Shown: positions 1-8,399 of the stretch, piece after piece
How positions within the stretch are numbered: the stretch's first letter is position 1
Layout of the letters: the number at the start of each line of letters is the position of its first letter
NCBI RefSeq assembly: GCF_900104515.1
Contig: NZ_FNJL01000004.1
Location: 62,001 to 126,000, forward strand
DNA from: Paracidovorax cattleyae
GTDB lineage: Bacteria; Pseudomonadota; Gammaproteobacteria; Burkholderiales; Burkholderiaceae_C
DNA: 64,000 nt
Direction: 5' to 3'
Notes under the pieces: model-generated
The model's input: the letters and a program-made list of their open reading frames with translations, nothing else
What the model was told of the DNA's origin: nothing
Databases searched by the model: none
Program-made: the position numbers and the translations under genes

Positions 1-410
1 TCACCCAGCTCACCGTGAACGAGGTGAAGGCCACGGTCAAGGTCTTCGACAACAACGACGACGCGTTCAAAGCCCTGCGCGCCGGCACGGTGACGGCCTT
101 CGCCCAGGATGACTCGCTGCTGCTCGGCCTGGTGGCCCGCAACAAGGCGCAGGATGCCCTGGCGCTCAGCAACTTCGTCCTGTCCGTGGAGCCCTACGCC
201 ATCATGGCGCGCAAGAGCGACACCGCGCTCATGGCTGTGGTGGACCGCACGCTCGGCAGGCTCTACACCAGCCGCGAGATCGATCCCATCTACAAGAAGT
301 GGTTCCTGAACGACCAGATATCCATCCCGGTGGGCCGCCTGACGCGCGAGGGCTTCAGCCGTCCCAACAAGGAAGCGGGTGTGGCGATGATGCTCGGCTA
401 CTCGCTGTAG
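1..410 (+). CDS. Amino-acid ABC transporter substrate-binding protein, 3' end only
   Basis: The reading frame is open from the left edge (codons in phase from base 3) to a TAG at 408-410, giving about 135 C-terminal residues. The text resembles the second lobe of family 3 periplasmic binding proteins (GltI/HisJ type), with a DDSLLLGL stretch after an AFAQ segment and the usual PIYKKWF segment before the tail. It would bind a polar amino acid in the periplasm for an ABC importer whose other genes lie outside the window. Its 3' end overlaps the convergent decarboxylase gene by 56 bases. The substrate cannot be read from this fragment. Confidence 0.85.
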   Translation, partial: TQLTVNEVKATVKVFDNNDDAFKALRAGTVTAFAQDDSLLLGLVARNKAQDALALSNFVLSVEPYAIMARKSDTALMAVVDRTLGRLYTSREIDPIYKKWFLNDQISIPVGRLTREGFSRPNKEAGVAMMLGYSL

Positions 411-1866
411 ACGCGCGGGTTGCGAAGGCGGCAATGTTGTCCAGGAGGCTGTCGAAATCCTCCGCGGCAAGGCAAGGGTTCAACAGGGTCAGCTTCAGCG
501 CCGCGTGTTGCTGGACAGTCGTCTCCCCCAGTACGGCTATGCCGTGTTTGAGAAGTTCGGCACGAAGCCTGCGGTTGAAATCGTCGATATCAGTACCGGG
601 CATGGGGCCGGTGTACCTGAAAAGAATCGTTGTCAGGCTCGGCTCGGCCAGGAGCTCGAACATGCTGCGGCATCGTATGGCCTCGGCAACCTCGCGCGCC
701 TGTCCAAGCAGGTGGTCGATCATCTCTCCCAGCACTTCGGTGCCGACCGCCCGGAGCATCATGTAGACCTTCAAGGCGTCGAAGCGTCTCGTCGTGGAGA
801 TCGTCTTGTCCACGAGGTTGGGAAGATCATCGGTTTCGCGGTTCAGGTATTCGGCCTGGTAGAGCAGGTGCCTGAAGCGTTCCCCTTCGCGGAACAGCAG
901 GGTCCCGCAACTCACGGGCTGGAACCACAGCTTGTGGAAATCGGCCACCATCGAATCGGCCTGCTCGATACCGGCGAGCCGGTGCCTGTGGCGGCCCAGC
1001 ACCAGGGCAGAGCCGTAGGCGCCATCCACATGGAACCATAAGCCGTGCGCCCGGGCGATTTCGCCCATGCGCTGCAAATCGTCGATGGCGCCATGGTCCG
1101 TGGTGCCCGCCGTTCCCACCACGGCAAAGGGGATCAGGCCCTCCTGCCGCAGCGACTCGACCGTTGATGTCAACTCGTCCACGTCGATGGTGCCGTCGTT
1201 TCCGGTCCGCACCTTCACCACGCCGCGCTGCCCCAGCCCCATGATGAAGGCTGCCTTGTCCACCGTGAAGTGGCTCTTGGCCGAGGCGATGATCCTCAGC
1301 CTGGGGAAAAAATCGGGCATGCCGTCACGCCTGGCCTGGTGCCCGTGGTACGTCCACAGGAACCAGTCCCGCGCCGTGAGCAGGGCCATGATGTTGCCCT
1401 GGGTACCTCCGCTGGTAAACACACCGTCCGCCCCGGGGGGGTATCCGAACAATGCGCAGAGGTGGTCCACGACCCGTTGCTCGACAAAAGTGGCGGAGCC
1501 CGACTGGTCCCACGAATCCATCGAAAGATTCTGTGCCGCGATGAAGCTTTCCGCAGCGATGCCGCTCAGGAGTGGTGGCGTGTGCAGGTGGGCGATGCAA
1601 TGCGGATGCTGGACGATGATGGCATGCGCAGCGATGTCCTGGCGTACTTCCCGGATCACCCGCTGCAGCGGTGCCACCGCTTGCACTCCGAGGTCACGCC
1701 GGAAGACCTGCTCGCGCAGATCGGACGGCTCCCTGCCCGAATAGGGGCGCGCCGCAGTCTCGAAAAGACTCGACAGTTCCTCCACGCAGGACGCCATCAC
1801 GGCACGATAACGATCAGCACCTCCGCTGCCCGTCCGGATGAAATGCTCTTTCCACGATTCCGTCAC
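355..1866 (-). CDS. ddc: L-2,4-diaminobutyrate decarboxylase (PLP group II)
   Basis: 503 residues, the usual length for the family. It decarboxylates 2,4-diaminobutyrate to 1,3-diaminopropane in the cytoplasm. The PLP lysine is K312 in the motif FHKLWFQP, with D281 in HVDGAYG contacting the pyridine nitrogen and an upstream TSGGTQGN phosphate loop (151-158). The C-terminal 15 or so residues are Ser/Ala-rich and probably disordered. Its ATG overlaps the aminotransferase stop by four bases (1863-1866), so the two are translationally coupled, as in rhizobactin and acinetobactin-type pathways where the pair makes diaminopropane. Other group II decarboxylases (glutamate, aromatic amino acids) are similar; the aminotransferase next door decides the call. 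Confidence 0.9.
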   Translation of the reverse strand: MTESWKEHFIRTGSGGADRYRAVMASCVEELSSLFETAARPYSGREPSDLREQVFRRDLGVQAVAPLQRVIREVRQDIAAHAIIVQHPHCIAHLHTPPLLSGIAAESFIAAQNLSMDSWDQSGSATFVEQRVVDHLCALFGYPPGADGVFTSGGTQGNIMALLTARDWFLWTYHGHQARRDGMPDFFPRLRIIASAKSHFTVDKAAFIMGLGQRGVVKVRTGNDGTIDVDELTSTVESLRQEGLIPFAVVGTAGTTDHGAIDDLQRMGEIARAHGLWFHVDGAYGSALVLGRHRHRLAGIEQADSMVADFHKLWFQPVSCGTLLFREGERFRHLLYQAEYLNRETDDLPNLVDKTISTTRRFDALKVYMMLRAVGTEVLGEMIDHLLGQAREVAEAIRCRSMFELLAEPSLTTILFRYTGPMPGTDIDDFNRRLRAELLKHGIAVLGETTVQQHAALKLTLLNPCLAAEDFDSLLDNIAAFATRASTASSRASSPHPLPCWDG

Positions 1867-3272
1867 CGTGCCTGCTCCGTGGCCTGCATGGCGTGTGTGA
1901 AGGCCCGGGCCGCAAAATCGATCTGATCATCCGTGATGTTCAATGGGGGGAGGAAGCGCAAGACCGCGCCATGCCGTCCACCCTTTTCTATCATCAGGCC
2001 ATGCCGCAAGGCCGCGGCCTGAATCCGGGCCGCGCGCTGCCCGTCGGCAAGCGGTTGACCCAGCGCATCCACGCGTTTCGGGTCAACGATTTCAAGGCCC
2101 AGCATCAAACCCTTGCCGCGGACTTCCGCAATACACGGATGGTCCTGCCGTAGCGCTGCCAGCCTGCTGCTCAGGCTGGCTCCCATGCGGTCCGCATTCA
2201 GGGCCAAGCCATCGCGCTGGATGATCTGCAATGTTCTGGTGCCGGCAACCATGGCCCACTGGGTGCCCCGGAAGGTGCCCGCGTGCTCCCCCGGGGTCCA
2301 GTTGTCGAACCGCTTCTTGAACACCAGGCACGAAAGAGGGAGCCCGCCACCGATAGCCTTCGACAGTACGAGGATGTCCGGTTCCACACCCGCGTGTTCG
2401 AAAGCGAAGTGGCGTCCGGAGCGAGCAACTCCGCACTGGATTTCGTCGAAAATGAGAACGATACCCAGTTCGGATGTGATGCGCCGGATTTCCCGCAACC
2501 AATAGTCCGAGGCCGGTAGAACCCCTCCTTCGCCCTGAATGGGTTCCAGAATCATGGCGGCGGGCTTGACCATACCGCTTTCCTGGTCATGCAGCACGGA
2601 TTCGATGTACCTGATCGATGCCCGTTCACCGGCCTCTCCGCCGAGGCCGAACTTGCAGCGCAGGCCGTAGGGAAATGGGAAGAAATGCACATCGGGCATC
2701 AGCCCGGTGCGCCGCTGCTTCGCGCCCAGGTTTCCCATCAGGGCCTGCGCACCGTTCGTCATGCCATGGTAGGCGCCATGGAACGCGGCGATGTTGTGGC
2801 GTCCCGTGCATTGCTTCGCCAGTTTGATGGCAGCCTCCACGGCGTCCGATCCCGACGGACCGCAGAACTGAATGCAGGAGTCCTGGGTGAAGCTGGCAGG
2901 AAGAAATCCCATGACTTCCTGTATGAGCGCGTCCTTGGAAGGTGTCGCCACGTCAAGTGCCTGCTGGGGAATGCCTGATTGGATCGCGGCCACCACCGCT
3001 CCTGTCACTTCGGGGTGGTTGTGACCGAGTGCCAGTGCTCCGGCTCCGGCCAGGCAATCCAGATAGCGCTGGCCCAGCGTGTCTTCAACGATGGCTCCCT
3101 GGGCCCTGCGGATTGCCATGGGAAAGCGCCGGGGGTAGGACCGCACCTCCGATTCCAGACGCTCCTGGTTCCTCAGTTCCACTCCCTGCTGGAACCGGCG
3201 CTGGGGAGTGGGTTCAATGGGGCCGCCGATGTCCTGCGGTGCCGGGAAGGTGAAATCCAGAGGGTTGTTCAT
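1863..3272 (-). CDS. dat: Diaminobutyrate--2-oxoglutarate aminotransferase
   Basis: 469 residues, a class III PLP aminotransferase. It transfers an amino group from glutamate to aspartate semialdehyde to give L-2,4-diaminobutyrate. The PLP lysine is K305 in LVLSKAIGGG, with DEIQCG (276-281) before it and the FCGPSGSDAVE phosphate-binding segment near 137-146. It lies directly upstream of the decarboxylase and overlaps both neighbours by four bases (ATGA at 3269-3272 and 1863-1866). There is no ectoine synthase or other ect gene nearby, so an ectoine role (EctB) is unlikely; the pair points to diaminopropane supply for the biosynthetic operon. Confidence 0.9.
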   Translation of the reverse strand: MNNPLDFTFPAPQDIGGPIEPTPQRRFQQGVELRNQERLESEVRSYPRRFPMAIRRAQGAIVEDTLGQRYLDCLAGAGALALGHNHPEVTGAVVAAIQSGIPQQALDVATPSKDALIQEVMGFLPASFTQDSCIQFCGPSGSDAVEAAIKLAKQCTGRHNIAAFHGAYHGMTNGAQALMGNLGAKQRRTGLMPDVHFFPFPYGLRCKFGLGGEAGERASIRYIESVLHDQESGMVKPAAMILEPIQGEGGVLPASDYWLREIRRITSELGIVLIFDEIQCGVARSGRHFAFEHAGVEPDILVLSKAIGGGLPLSCLVFKKRFDNWTPGEHAGTFRGTQWAMVAGTRTLQIIQRDGLALNADRMGASLSSRLAALRQDHPCIAEVRGKGLMLGLEIVDPKRVDALGQPLADGQRAARIQAAALRHGLMIEKGGRHGAVLRFLPPLNITDDQIDFAARAFTHAMQATEQAR

Positions 3273-4642
3273 GATGCTGTGCCTGCCATGGTGGGCCGCC
3301 GGCTGGAGGCTTCTTCCTTCCAGCGATCTTCGATGCCAAAGGTTTGGAAGGCGGTCTTGTGGGAAGTGGGGTAGCGCGGGAACCCCAGCAAGCCGTTGAC
3401 GATGGCGGCGTTGCGATGGGCGCCGAGTCCGAGATCCGGAGCAGCGATGCCGTGGGTGTGCATTTCAGCGTTCTGAACGAAGATCCGGCCTGAACCGTTC
3501 CATCGGGCCTTCAGCGTGTAGTCGCGCCGCACGGCCGGGCGGCCTTGCCCGTCGAAGGCGAGCAACGGCCTGAGTCTGTCCACGCAGGGAGGGAACACAT
3601 ACCGATAGCCCGATCCCAGCACCACGGCCTCGGTGTGGAGGTCGAAATTTTCCTGGAGATCGAGGTGCCGGAACGAAAGCTTCCAGCCGTTGCGGGTGCC
3701 GGATGCTGTGAGAAGCTCGCTTCGGGCCTGCAGGACGGTGTGTGTTTCCGCGCCGTCCGCCGATTGCTCATACATGCGGTCGTAGATGGCCGCGATGGTG
3801 CTGAACGAGATGCCCTTGTACCAATGGCCCTGCTTCGAGAGTATTTCCTTGCGCTTCGCTTCCTGTAGTCCGAAGAAATGCTCTATGTAGTCCGGCGAGA
3901 AATGCTCCAATCCCAGCTTCGAGTACTCCATGGGGAGAAAGCCGCTGCCACGGGTGAGCCAGTTCAGTTCGTATCCGAACTGCTTCCGGCCTTCCAGCAG
4001 GTCCAGGAAACATTCCGCGGCGCTTTGCCCGCCCCCTATGACCGTGATGCTCCGCTTCGCATGCAGATGGGGCCTGGCGAATGCATACTGCGACGAGTGG
4101 ATGAAATCCGTACCGTTCAGCAGGGCCGACAGTGCATCCGGCGTCGAAGGGACCGTGCCTATGCCCAGGACGATGTTCTTCGCGAGATGCCTCGAGAGTG
4201 CCCGGGTCGCCGTGTTCCTTACCGTCACGCAAAATATCGAATCCTGCGCCTCGATGTCCACGACTTCCATCGAGAACCGCAGGCTGCGGAGCTGTTCGGC
4301 AACCCAGCGGCAGTACCTGCTGTACTCCGTGCGGGCGATGTGGAACCTCTCGTAGAAGTAGAACTGGTAGAGGCGCCCGTGCTCTTTCAGGTAGTTGAGA
4401 AAGCTGAAGGGGCTGGTGGGATCGACCATGGTGACCAGGTCTGCCATGAAGGGAACCTGGAGATAGCAGTTATCCAGCAGCAGTCCTTCGTGCCAGACGA
4501 ATGTGCCCCTGGTGTCAAAAAATATCGCCTTCACGGCATCGATGGGGTGCAGCAGCGCTGCCAGCCCCAGATTGAACGGACCTATGCCGATCCCAATGAG
4601 GTCGAGTATGTCTTCGGCTTCTTGCCCATCGCTCATATTCAT
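3269..4642 (-). CDS. Flavin-dependent N-monooxygenase (IucD/SidA/PvdA family), amine N-hydroxylase
   Basis: 457 residues from the ATG at 4642, chosen because AGGAAG sits five bases upstream; an ORF reaching 4747 has no family-like text in the extra part. The FAD site GIGIGPFNLGL is at 17-27 and the NADPH site VIGGGQSAAE at 201-210. The C-terminal HTHGIAAPDLGLGAHR resembles the conserved end of lysine/ornithine hydroxylases. It should oxidise a primary amine to a hydroxylamine using NADPH and O2. The adjacent diaminobutyrate aminotransferase and decarboxylase suggest 1,3-diaminopropane as substrate (as for RhbE of rhizobactin 1021), but lysine, ornithine or diaminobutyrate cannot be excluded. 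A 163-base gap separates it from the upstream GNAT gene, the widest inside the operon. Confidence 0.85.
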   Translation of the reverse strand: MNMSDGQEAEDILDLIGIGIGPFNLGLAALLHPIDAVKAIFFDTRGTFVWHEGLLLDNCYLQVPFMADLVTMVDPTSPFSFLNYLKEHGRLYQFYFYERFHIARTEYSRYCRWVAEQLRSLRFSMEVVDIEAQDSIFCVTVRNTATRALSRHLAKNIVLGIGTVPSTPDALSALLNGTDFIHSSQYAFARPHLHAKRSITVIGGGQSAAECFLDLLEGRKQFGYELNWLTRGSGFLPMEYSKLGLEHFSPDYIEHFFGLQEAKRKEILSKQGHWYKGISFSTIAAIYDRMYEQSADGAETHTVLQARSELLTASGTRNGWKLSFRHLDLQENFDLHTEAVVLGSGYRYVFPPCVDRLRPLLAFDGQGRPAVRRDYTLKARWNGSGRIFVQNAEMHTHGIAAPDLGLGAHRNAAIVNGLLGFPRYPTSHKTAFQTFGIEDRWKEEASSRRPTMAGTAS

Positions 4643-4805
4643 GGCACTTCCTGCGCATCTGCAATGCGTGTTTGTTTGCCGCCAGCCCGCGCAGTAACCT
4701 GCACTGGCCACTGGCTGAAGGCCGGCGAATCCTCGCCGCCTTCTCACCTGGCTTTACCTGCTGGAGCACGGGAGTCGACCAGCACCCCTTGCAGGTGCGG
4801 GATGC

Positions 4806-5264
4806 TTACGCGGCCGGGCATTCGAGCATCTGGTGATAGGTGATGTAGACCTGCTCCCGCTCGTATCCCAAGGATTCGTAAAGGCGCTGGGCGATCTGGT
4901 TGGTCGTGGCGGTGTCCAGCGTCAACCGCTGGGCGCCTTCGCGCGCGAATTGGTCGGTGATGTAGTTCATCAGGTATCGCGCGTACCCATGCTGACGCGC
5001 GGCCTTGGCGACGTAGAGATCCGAGAGGTAGTAATAGGGCCGCATGGCCAGAGAGCATGTGGCCGGATAGAGCTGCGAGAAGCCGACGGGCTTGCGGTCC
5101 CCGTCGAGCAGCAGAAAGATCTTCGAGCGTTCTTTCTCGAGGTTGGACTGGATGAAGGCGCGAGAGGCCGCAAGGTCGTCTTCCTGTTCGTAGAAGATCC
5201 GGTAGTCGTTGAACAGGCCTGCCAGAACGTCGAGTTGTTCCAGGGTGCATTGGATGACTTGCAT
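4806..5264 (-). CDS. GNAT-family N-acetyltransferase
   Basis: 152 residues from the ATG at 5264; the open frame extends to 5552, but the extra 96 residues are Arg/His-rich shadow translation and overlap the VOC gene. The acetyl-CoA loop is represented by QHGYARYLM and the C-terminal helix by AQRLYESLGYERE, both typical of GNATs. In this operon it is placed to acylate an amine or hydroxylamine, the step done by RhbD/IucB-like enzymes in hydroxamate pathways, although it is a small simple GNAT rather than a close IucB relative by eye. It follows the VOC gene after 17 bases. The acyl donor and acceptor are inferred only. Confidence 0.75.
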   Translation of the reverse strand: MQVIQCTLEQLDVLAGLFNDYRIFYEQEDDLAASRAFIQSNLEKERSKIFLLLDGDRKPVGFSQLYPATCSLAMRPYYYLSDLYVAKAARQHGYARYLMNYITDQFAREGAQRLTLDTATTNQIAQRLYESLGYEREQVYITYHQMLECPAA

Positions 5265-5281
5265 GTTGATTCCGTGGGGGG

Positions 5282-5728
5282 TTAGTGGACTTGCCCGATT
5301 TCGACCTGCACACCATTGAGATCCCGGAAGAAAAATGCCTTGTAGCCTCCCAGTTCGTGGGCCGTGTAGGGCTCCGGCGTGGTGGGATCGATGCCCAGCG
5401 CTTTCACCCGTTGGAAAACGCCTTCGATGTCCTCGACCATGAAAGCGAGATGGATGCCGCAGACGTCGCTGTGGGCTGCCAGGAGATGCCGGCCCTTGGA
5501 GGTGTGGTGTTCGATGAGTTCGAAATTGCGCTGGCCGATGCGGGCCATGCACGAGTGGTAATCCGGCTTCTCGACCCGAATGATCTGCCCCACTCCGTCG
5601 CCGCTAATGTGGACCGGCTCCTCGTAGATTTCGACCGTGGTGATCTGTCGATAGAAGGCGATCGTGTCCGCGATGCTGTGGACTGTCAGGCCAATGTGGT
5701 TCAGCTGGGGGAGCAGGGGCGTTGTCAT
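5282..5728 (-). CDS. VOC-superfamily protein (glyoxalase/epimerase fold)
   Basis: 148 residues, single vicinal-oxygen-chelate protein. The start LNHIGLTVHSI and the middle DVCGIHLAFMVEDIEG contain the metal-ligand positions (His near 11 and His near 93), with a final Glu near 144 in VQVEIGQVH; the layout resembles methylmalonyl-CoA epimerase. It probably binds a divalent metal and catalyses an epimerisation, isomerisation or oxidative step on an operon intermediate, or confers self-protection by binding the product. Its start overlaps the stop of the A-T gene by four bases (5725-5728), so it is coupled to it. Confidence 0.7.
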   Translation of the reverse strand: MTTPLLPQLNHIGLTVHSIADTIAFYRQITTVEIYEEPVHISGDGVGQIIRVEKPDYHSCMARIGQRNFELIEHHTSKGRHLLAAHSDVCGIHLAFMVEDIEGVFQRVKALGIDPTTPEPYTAHELGGYKAFFFRDLNGVQVEIGQVH

Positions 5729-7431
5729 GGATGAGGTATCGCGTTGTACAGAAAGTGGGGCGTGGGGTTATCGAGAAACTCCGAGAACCGGATGCGCGTT
5801 CCGAAGCGTTCCTCCATGGCGCTCAGCAGGCGGATCGCCTTGATGGAGTTCCCGCCGACCTCCTGGAAGTCGGAATGGGCATCCAGCGAGCCCTGCGGGA
5901 GATCCAGGATTTCCTCCCACAGGGACAGGATGGGCTCGCAGGGCCGGCTGGAAGCACCCGCCACATGCCGTGGCGCAGTGGCTGGCAGGGCATCGAAATC
6001 CACTTTGCCGCTGGCCTTGAGGGGAAGCTGCTGTATCGGGATGAAGCACTGCGGTACCTTGTAGTCGCTCAAGTGCTGAGCAAGCTGCTGGCGCAGTGCG
6101 TCCAGCCCTATCTGCGGGGGCAGTGCGACATAGGCGACCAACTGTCCCTCCGGTGACAGCCTGACCGCCGCCTGCAGACACCCCGACTGCACCAGGGCGC
6201 CTTCGATTTCCTCGAGTTCCACGCGAAATCCGCGGACCTTCACCTGCCGGTCCAGGCGCCCCAGGAAATGAAGATCACCGTGGACATCCCGTTCGACGAT
6301 GTCTCCAGTCTTGTAGAGGCGGCCTTCATCCACTTCGGGGCAAAGGACGAACTTCCGCGCGGTCGCCAGAGAGTCGCCCATGTACCCCGGTGACACCATC
6401 AAGCCGGCGACGTGCAGTTCTCCCCGAACTGTCGGCTGCATCTGTTCATCCAGGACATGCAACCGTGCGCCGTCGATAGGCTGCCCGATGTTGGTCCGCG
6501 CCTGATATGCCTCCATGCGCTTGAACGCCACGAGGACAGTGCACTCCGTGGGGCCGTAGAGGTTGTAGAACCGCCGCTCCGCCGCCCACGCCTGGATGGC
6601 CGCAGGACTGCAGGCTTCTCCGCCCGTGAGCAGGGTCTCCAGGGACGGGAACTGCTGCGGGTCGAGCACGGAGAGCATGGCTGGCGGCAGGAACGCCTGA
6701 TGGATCCCGTGGCGCGCGCAGAACTCCGCGAGCCCGGTGGCGGACAGCCGCTGGTCATCGTGGGGAATGCAGAGGGTGGCACCTGCCAGGAGCGCAGGGA
6801 AGATGTCCAGTACCGAGGCGTCGAAGTTGATCGTGGAGTACTGCAGTACCCGGTGGGATGCCTTCAGCGCCATCTCGCGGAGCATCCAGTCGACGAGGTG
6901 CAGTACGCCGTGATGCCGGATTTGCACGCCTTTCGGGCGCCCGGTGGATCCGGACGTAAAGATGGTGTAGCAGCGGTCCTGCCCCGTTGCACGACATGGG
7001 AATGCCCACGCTGCGGACTGCGATGGACGGCTGTCGGCGGCTTCTCCGGGCGGGGCAACGCATACCCCGGAGACCGGGAGCCGGGTGCCGGCCGCCGCCA
7101 GAACCAGCCTGCATTTGCAGGTCTCCAGGATGTGCGCCTGCCATTGCGCAGGGAGCGAGGGATCGACAGGAACATAGCTCGCGCCTGTGGCGAGAATGGC
7201 CAGGATCGACGCATAGAGATCGGTGCTCTTTCCCATGCAGATGCCGATGGCGTCGCCGCTGCCCGCTTCGCGGCCGAGGTGCGTCTGGAACCAGATGTCG
7301 ATCGATCGGGCGATTTCTGCAATGCGCAGGCCCAGGTCCTGGTAGCTGACCGTTTGTGCATCGGAGATGAGCGCCGCAGCTTGAGGCTGCCGACGCACGA
7401 TTTCCGAGAGCCGGTGCATCACACTGGTCAT
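5725..7431 (-). CDS. Stand-alone NRPS adenylation-thiolation (A-T) didomain protein
   Basis: 568 residues from the ATG at 7431, which overlaps the upstream stop by four bases; the frame runs on to 8235 but only antisense-like text is added. A-domain cores: A3 IFTSGSTGRPKG at 157-168, A4 INFDASVLDIF (D204, the alpha-amino anchor), A5 YGPTECT at 292-298, A8 RGFRVELEEIEG and A10 lysine K476 in LKASGKVD. The C-terminal carrier domain has VGGNSIKAI with S529 as the phosphopantetheine site. No condensation, thioesterase or reductase domain follows. It should activate an amino acid as AMP-ester and load it on its own carrier arm. Reading the GrsA code positions by eye gives D-A-L-F-L-G-L-V-L-K, a hydrophobic pocket. 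Confidence 0.88.
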   Translation of the reverse strand: MTSVMHRLSEIVRRQPQAAALISDAQTVSYQDLGLRIAEIARSIDIWFQTHLGREAGSGDAIGICMGKSTDLYASILAILATGASYVPVDPSLPAQWQAHILETCKCRLVLAAAGTRLPVSGVCVAPPGEAADSRPSQSAAWAFPCRATGQDRCYTIFTSGSTGRPKGVQIRHHGVLHLVDWMLREMALKASHRVLQYSTINFDASVLDIFPALLAGATLCIPHDDQRLSATGLAEFCARHGIHQAFLPPAMLSVLDPQQFPSLETLLTGGEACSPAAIQAWAAERRFYNLYGPTECTVLVAFKRMEAYQARTNIGQPIDGARLHVLDEQMQPTVRGELHVAGLMVSPGYMGDSLATARKFVLCPEVDEGRLYKTGDIVERDVHGDLHFLGRLDRQVKVRGFRVELEEIEGALVQSGCLQAAVRLSPEGQLVAYVALPPQIGLDALRQQLAQHLSDYKVPQCFIPIQQLPLKASGKVDFDALPATAPRHVAGASSRPCEPILSLWEEILDLPQGSLDAHSDFQEVGGNSIKAIRLLSAMEERFGTRIRFSEFLDNPTPHFLYNAIPHP

Positions 7432-8399
7432 GCCCCCTCCCCGAAAACGTCGGTTCTTTCGAGGATGCAGGCACCCCACTGGAACGGTCCGGCACTGAAA
7501 AGCATGGTCTTCTGGCCTGTGCCGACCCTTGTCAGGCGACCGGCGTGGTGGAGGTTGATGAGGTTGTCCGAGCCGAAACAATGCGCGTGGCTGGCGATGG
7601 TGTGCGTGAATGCCTTCGCATAGTCCAGCCCGGCGATCTGGCAGTAGAGACGGCTGATGTCGAGCGAATAGTTGTTGGAGATGAGCAGGTCTATCTCGTC
7701 GGCGCGCATCGTCGCGCTTTCGAGGGTCTCTTCCATAAGGCGGGCAATGCAGCGGATTTCTTCTTTGAAGGATGTCCGGATGGCTTGTCGTCCATCCCAC
7801 TTGTTGATGATGCGCCCGACCAGCCGGTAATCCAGTGATGCCGGAAAACTGCTGAAGATGCATGCTGCGGCCGCATCGCCGGTGAGGTAGGGGAAGTCCG
7901 GGTTCTCCGCATACAGGCGTTGCAATCCGTCCTGTGCCTTGTCGAAACTGGCGACAAGGATGTGATCGCACTGTCCCGATTCGATCAGGCCCGTTGCGAG
8001 CTTCGCGGCCCAGTGAAAGCCTGCGCATCCAGCCATGCCCAACTGGTAGTGCGGAGCATGGCAAAGGCCCAGGCGGGCATCCAGGACGCCCAGCCAGCTT
8101 CCATCCAGGTTGTCCCGGGCGTCCAGCCCGTTGGATGTGAGGAAGACGGCGTCGATTTGCGATGCCTGCCGGCCGGCCGATGCCATGCACTGAGTGATGG
8201 CAGATTCCACCAGATCGGCGATGTCGTGGTCCCATTCGGGGAACGTATCTGAACCGTGGTTCGGATTGCGCAGCCTGGTCCGCATGGCCTTGTCGCTGAT
8301 CGCTTCTTCGAGGGGCACCAGCGGCCCCGCCGCGTAGCAGGCCGCTCCGATATGGACGGGCCTGCGTGGCACAGCGTTGTGTGAACGAGCCGCCGTCAT
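7428..8399 (-). CDS. KAS III-like (FabH/CerJ fold) acyl-transferring enzyme
   Basis: 323 residues from the ATG at 8399, four bases inside the cupin stop. The thiolase-fold nucleophile is C125 in GMAGCAGFHW. The position where FabH has the His of its HQAN motif reads LLISNNYS (N242-N243), and the later Gly-Asn-Thr loop reads HAHCFGSDN (271-279), so the usual Cys-His-Asn triad is altered. That pattern fits KAS III relatives that move an acyl group to an amine, alcohol or carrier protein without decarboxylative condensation, but His271 or His273 could still serve. In context it may acylate, or extend, the amino acid on the neighbouring A-T protein or the N-hydroxy amine. Confidence 0.75.
   Translation of the reverse strand: MTAARSHNAVPRRPVHIGAACYAAGPLVPLEEAISDKAMRTRLRNPNHGSDTFPEWDHDIADLVESAITQCMASAGRQASQIDAVFLTSNGLDARDNLDGSWLGVLDARLGLCHAPHYQLGMAGCAGFHWAAKLATGLIESGQCDHILVASFDKAQDGLQRLYAENPDFPYLTGDAAAACIFSSFPASLDYRLVGRIINKWDGRQAIRTSFKEEIRCIARLMEETLESATMRADEIDLLISNNYSLDISRLYCQIAGLDYAKAFTHTIASHAHCFGSDNLINLHHAGRLTRVGTGQKTMLFSAGPFQWGACILERTDVFGEGA

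Noticed and set aside
1863-3272. Aminotransferase as EctB of ectoine synthesis
   Set aside because: No ectA or ectC nearby; a diaminobutyrate decarboxylase and N-hydroxylase adjoin it.
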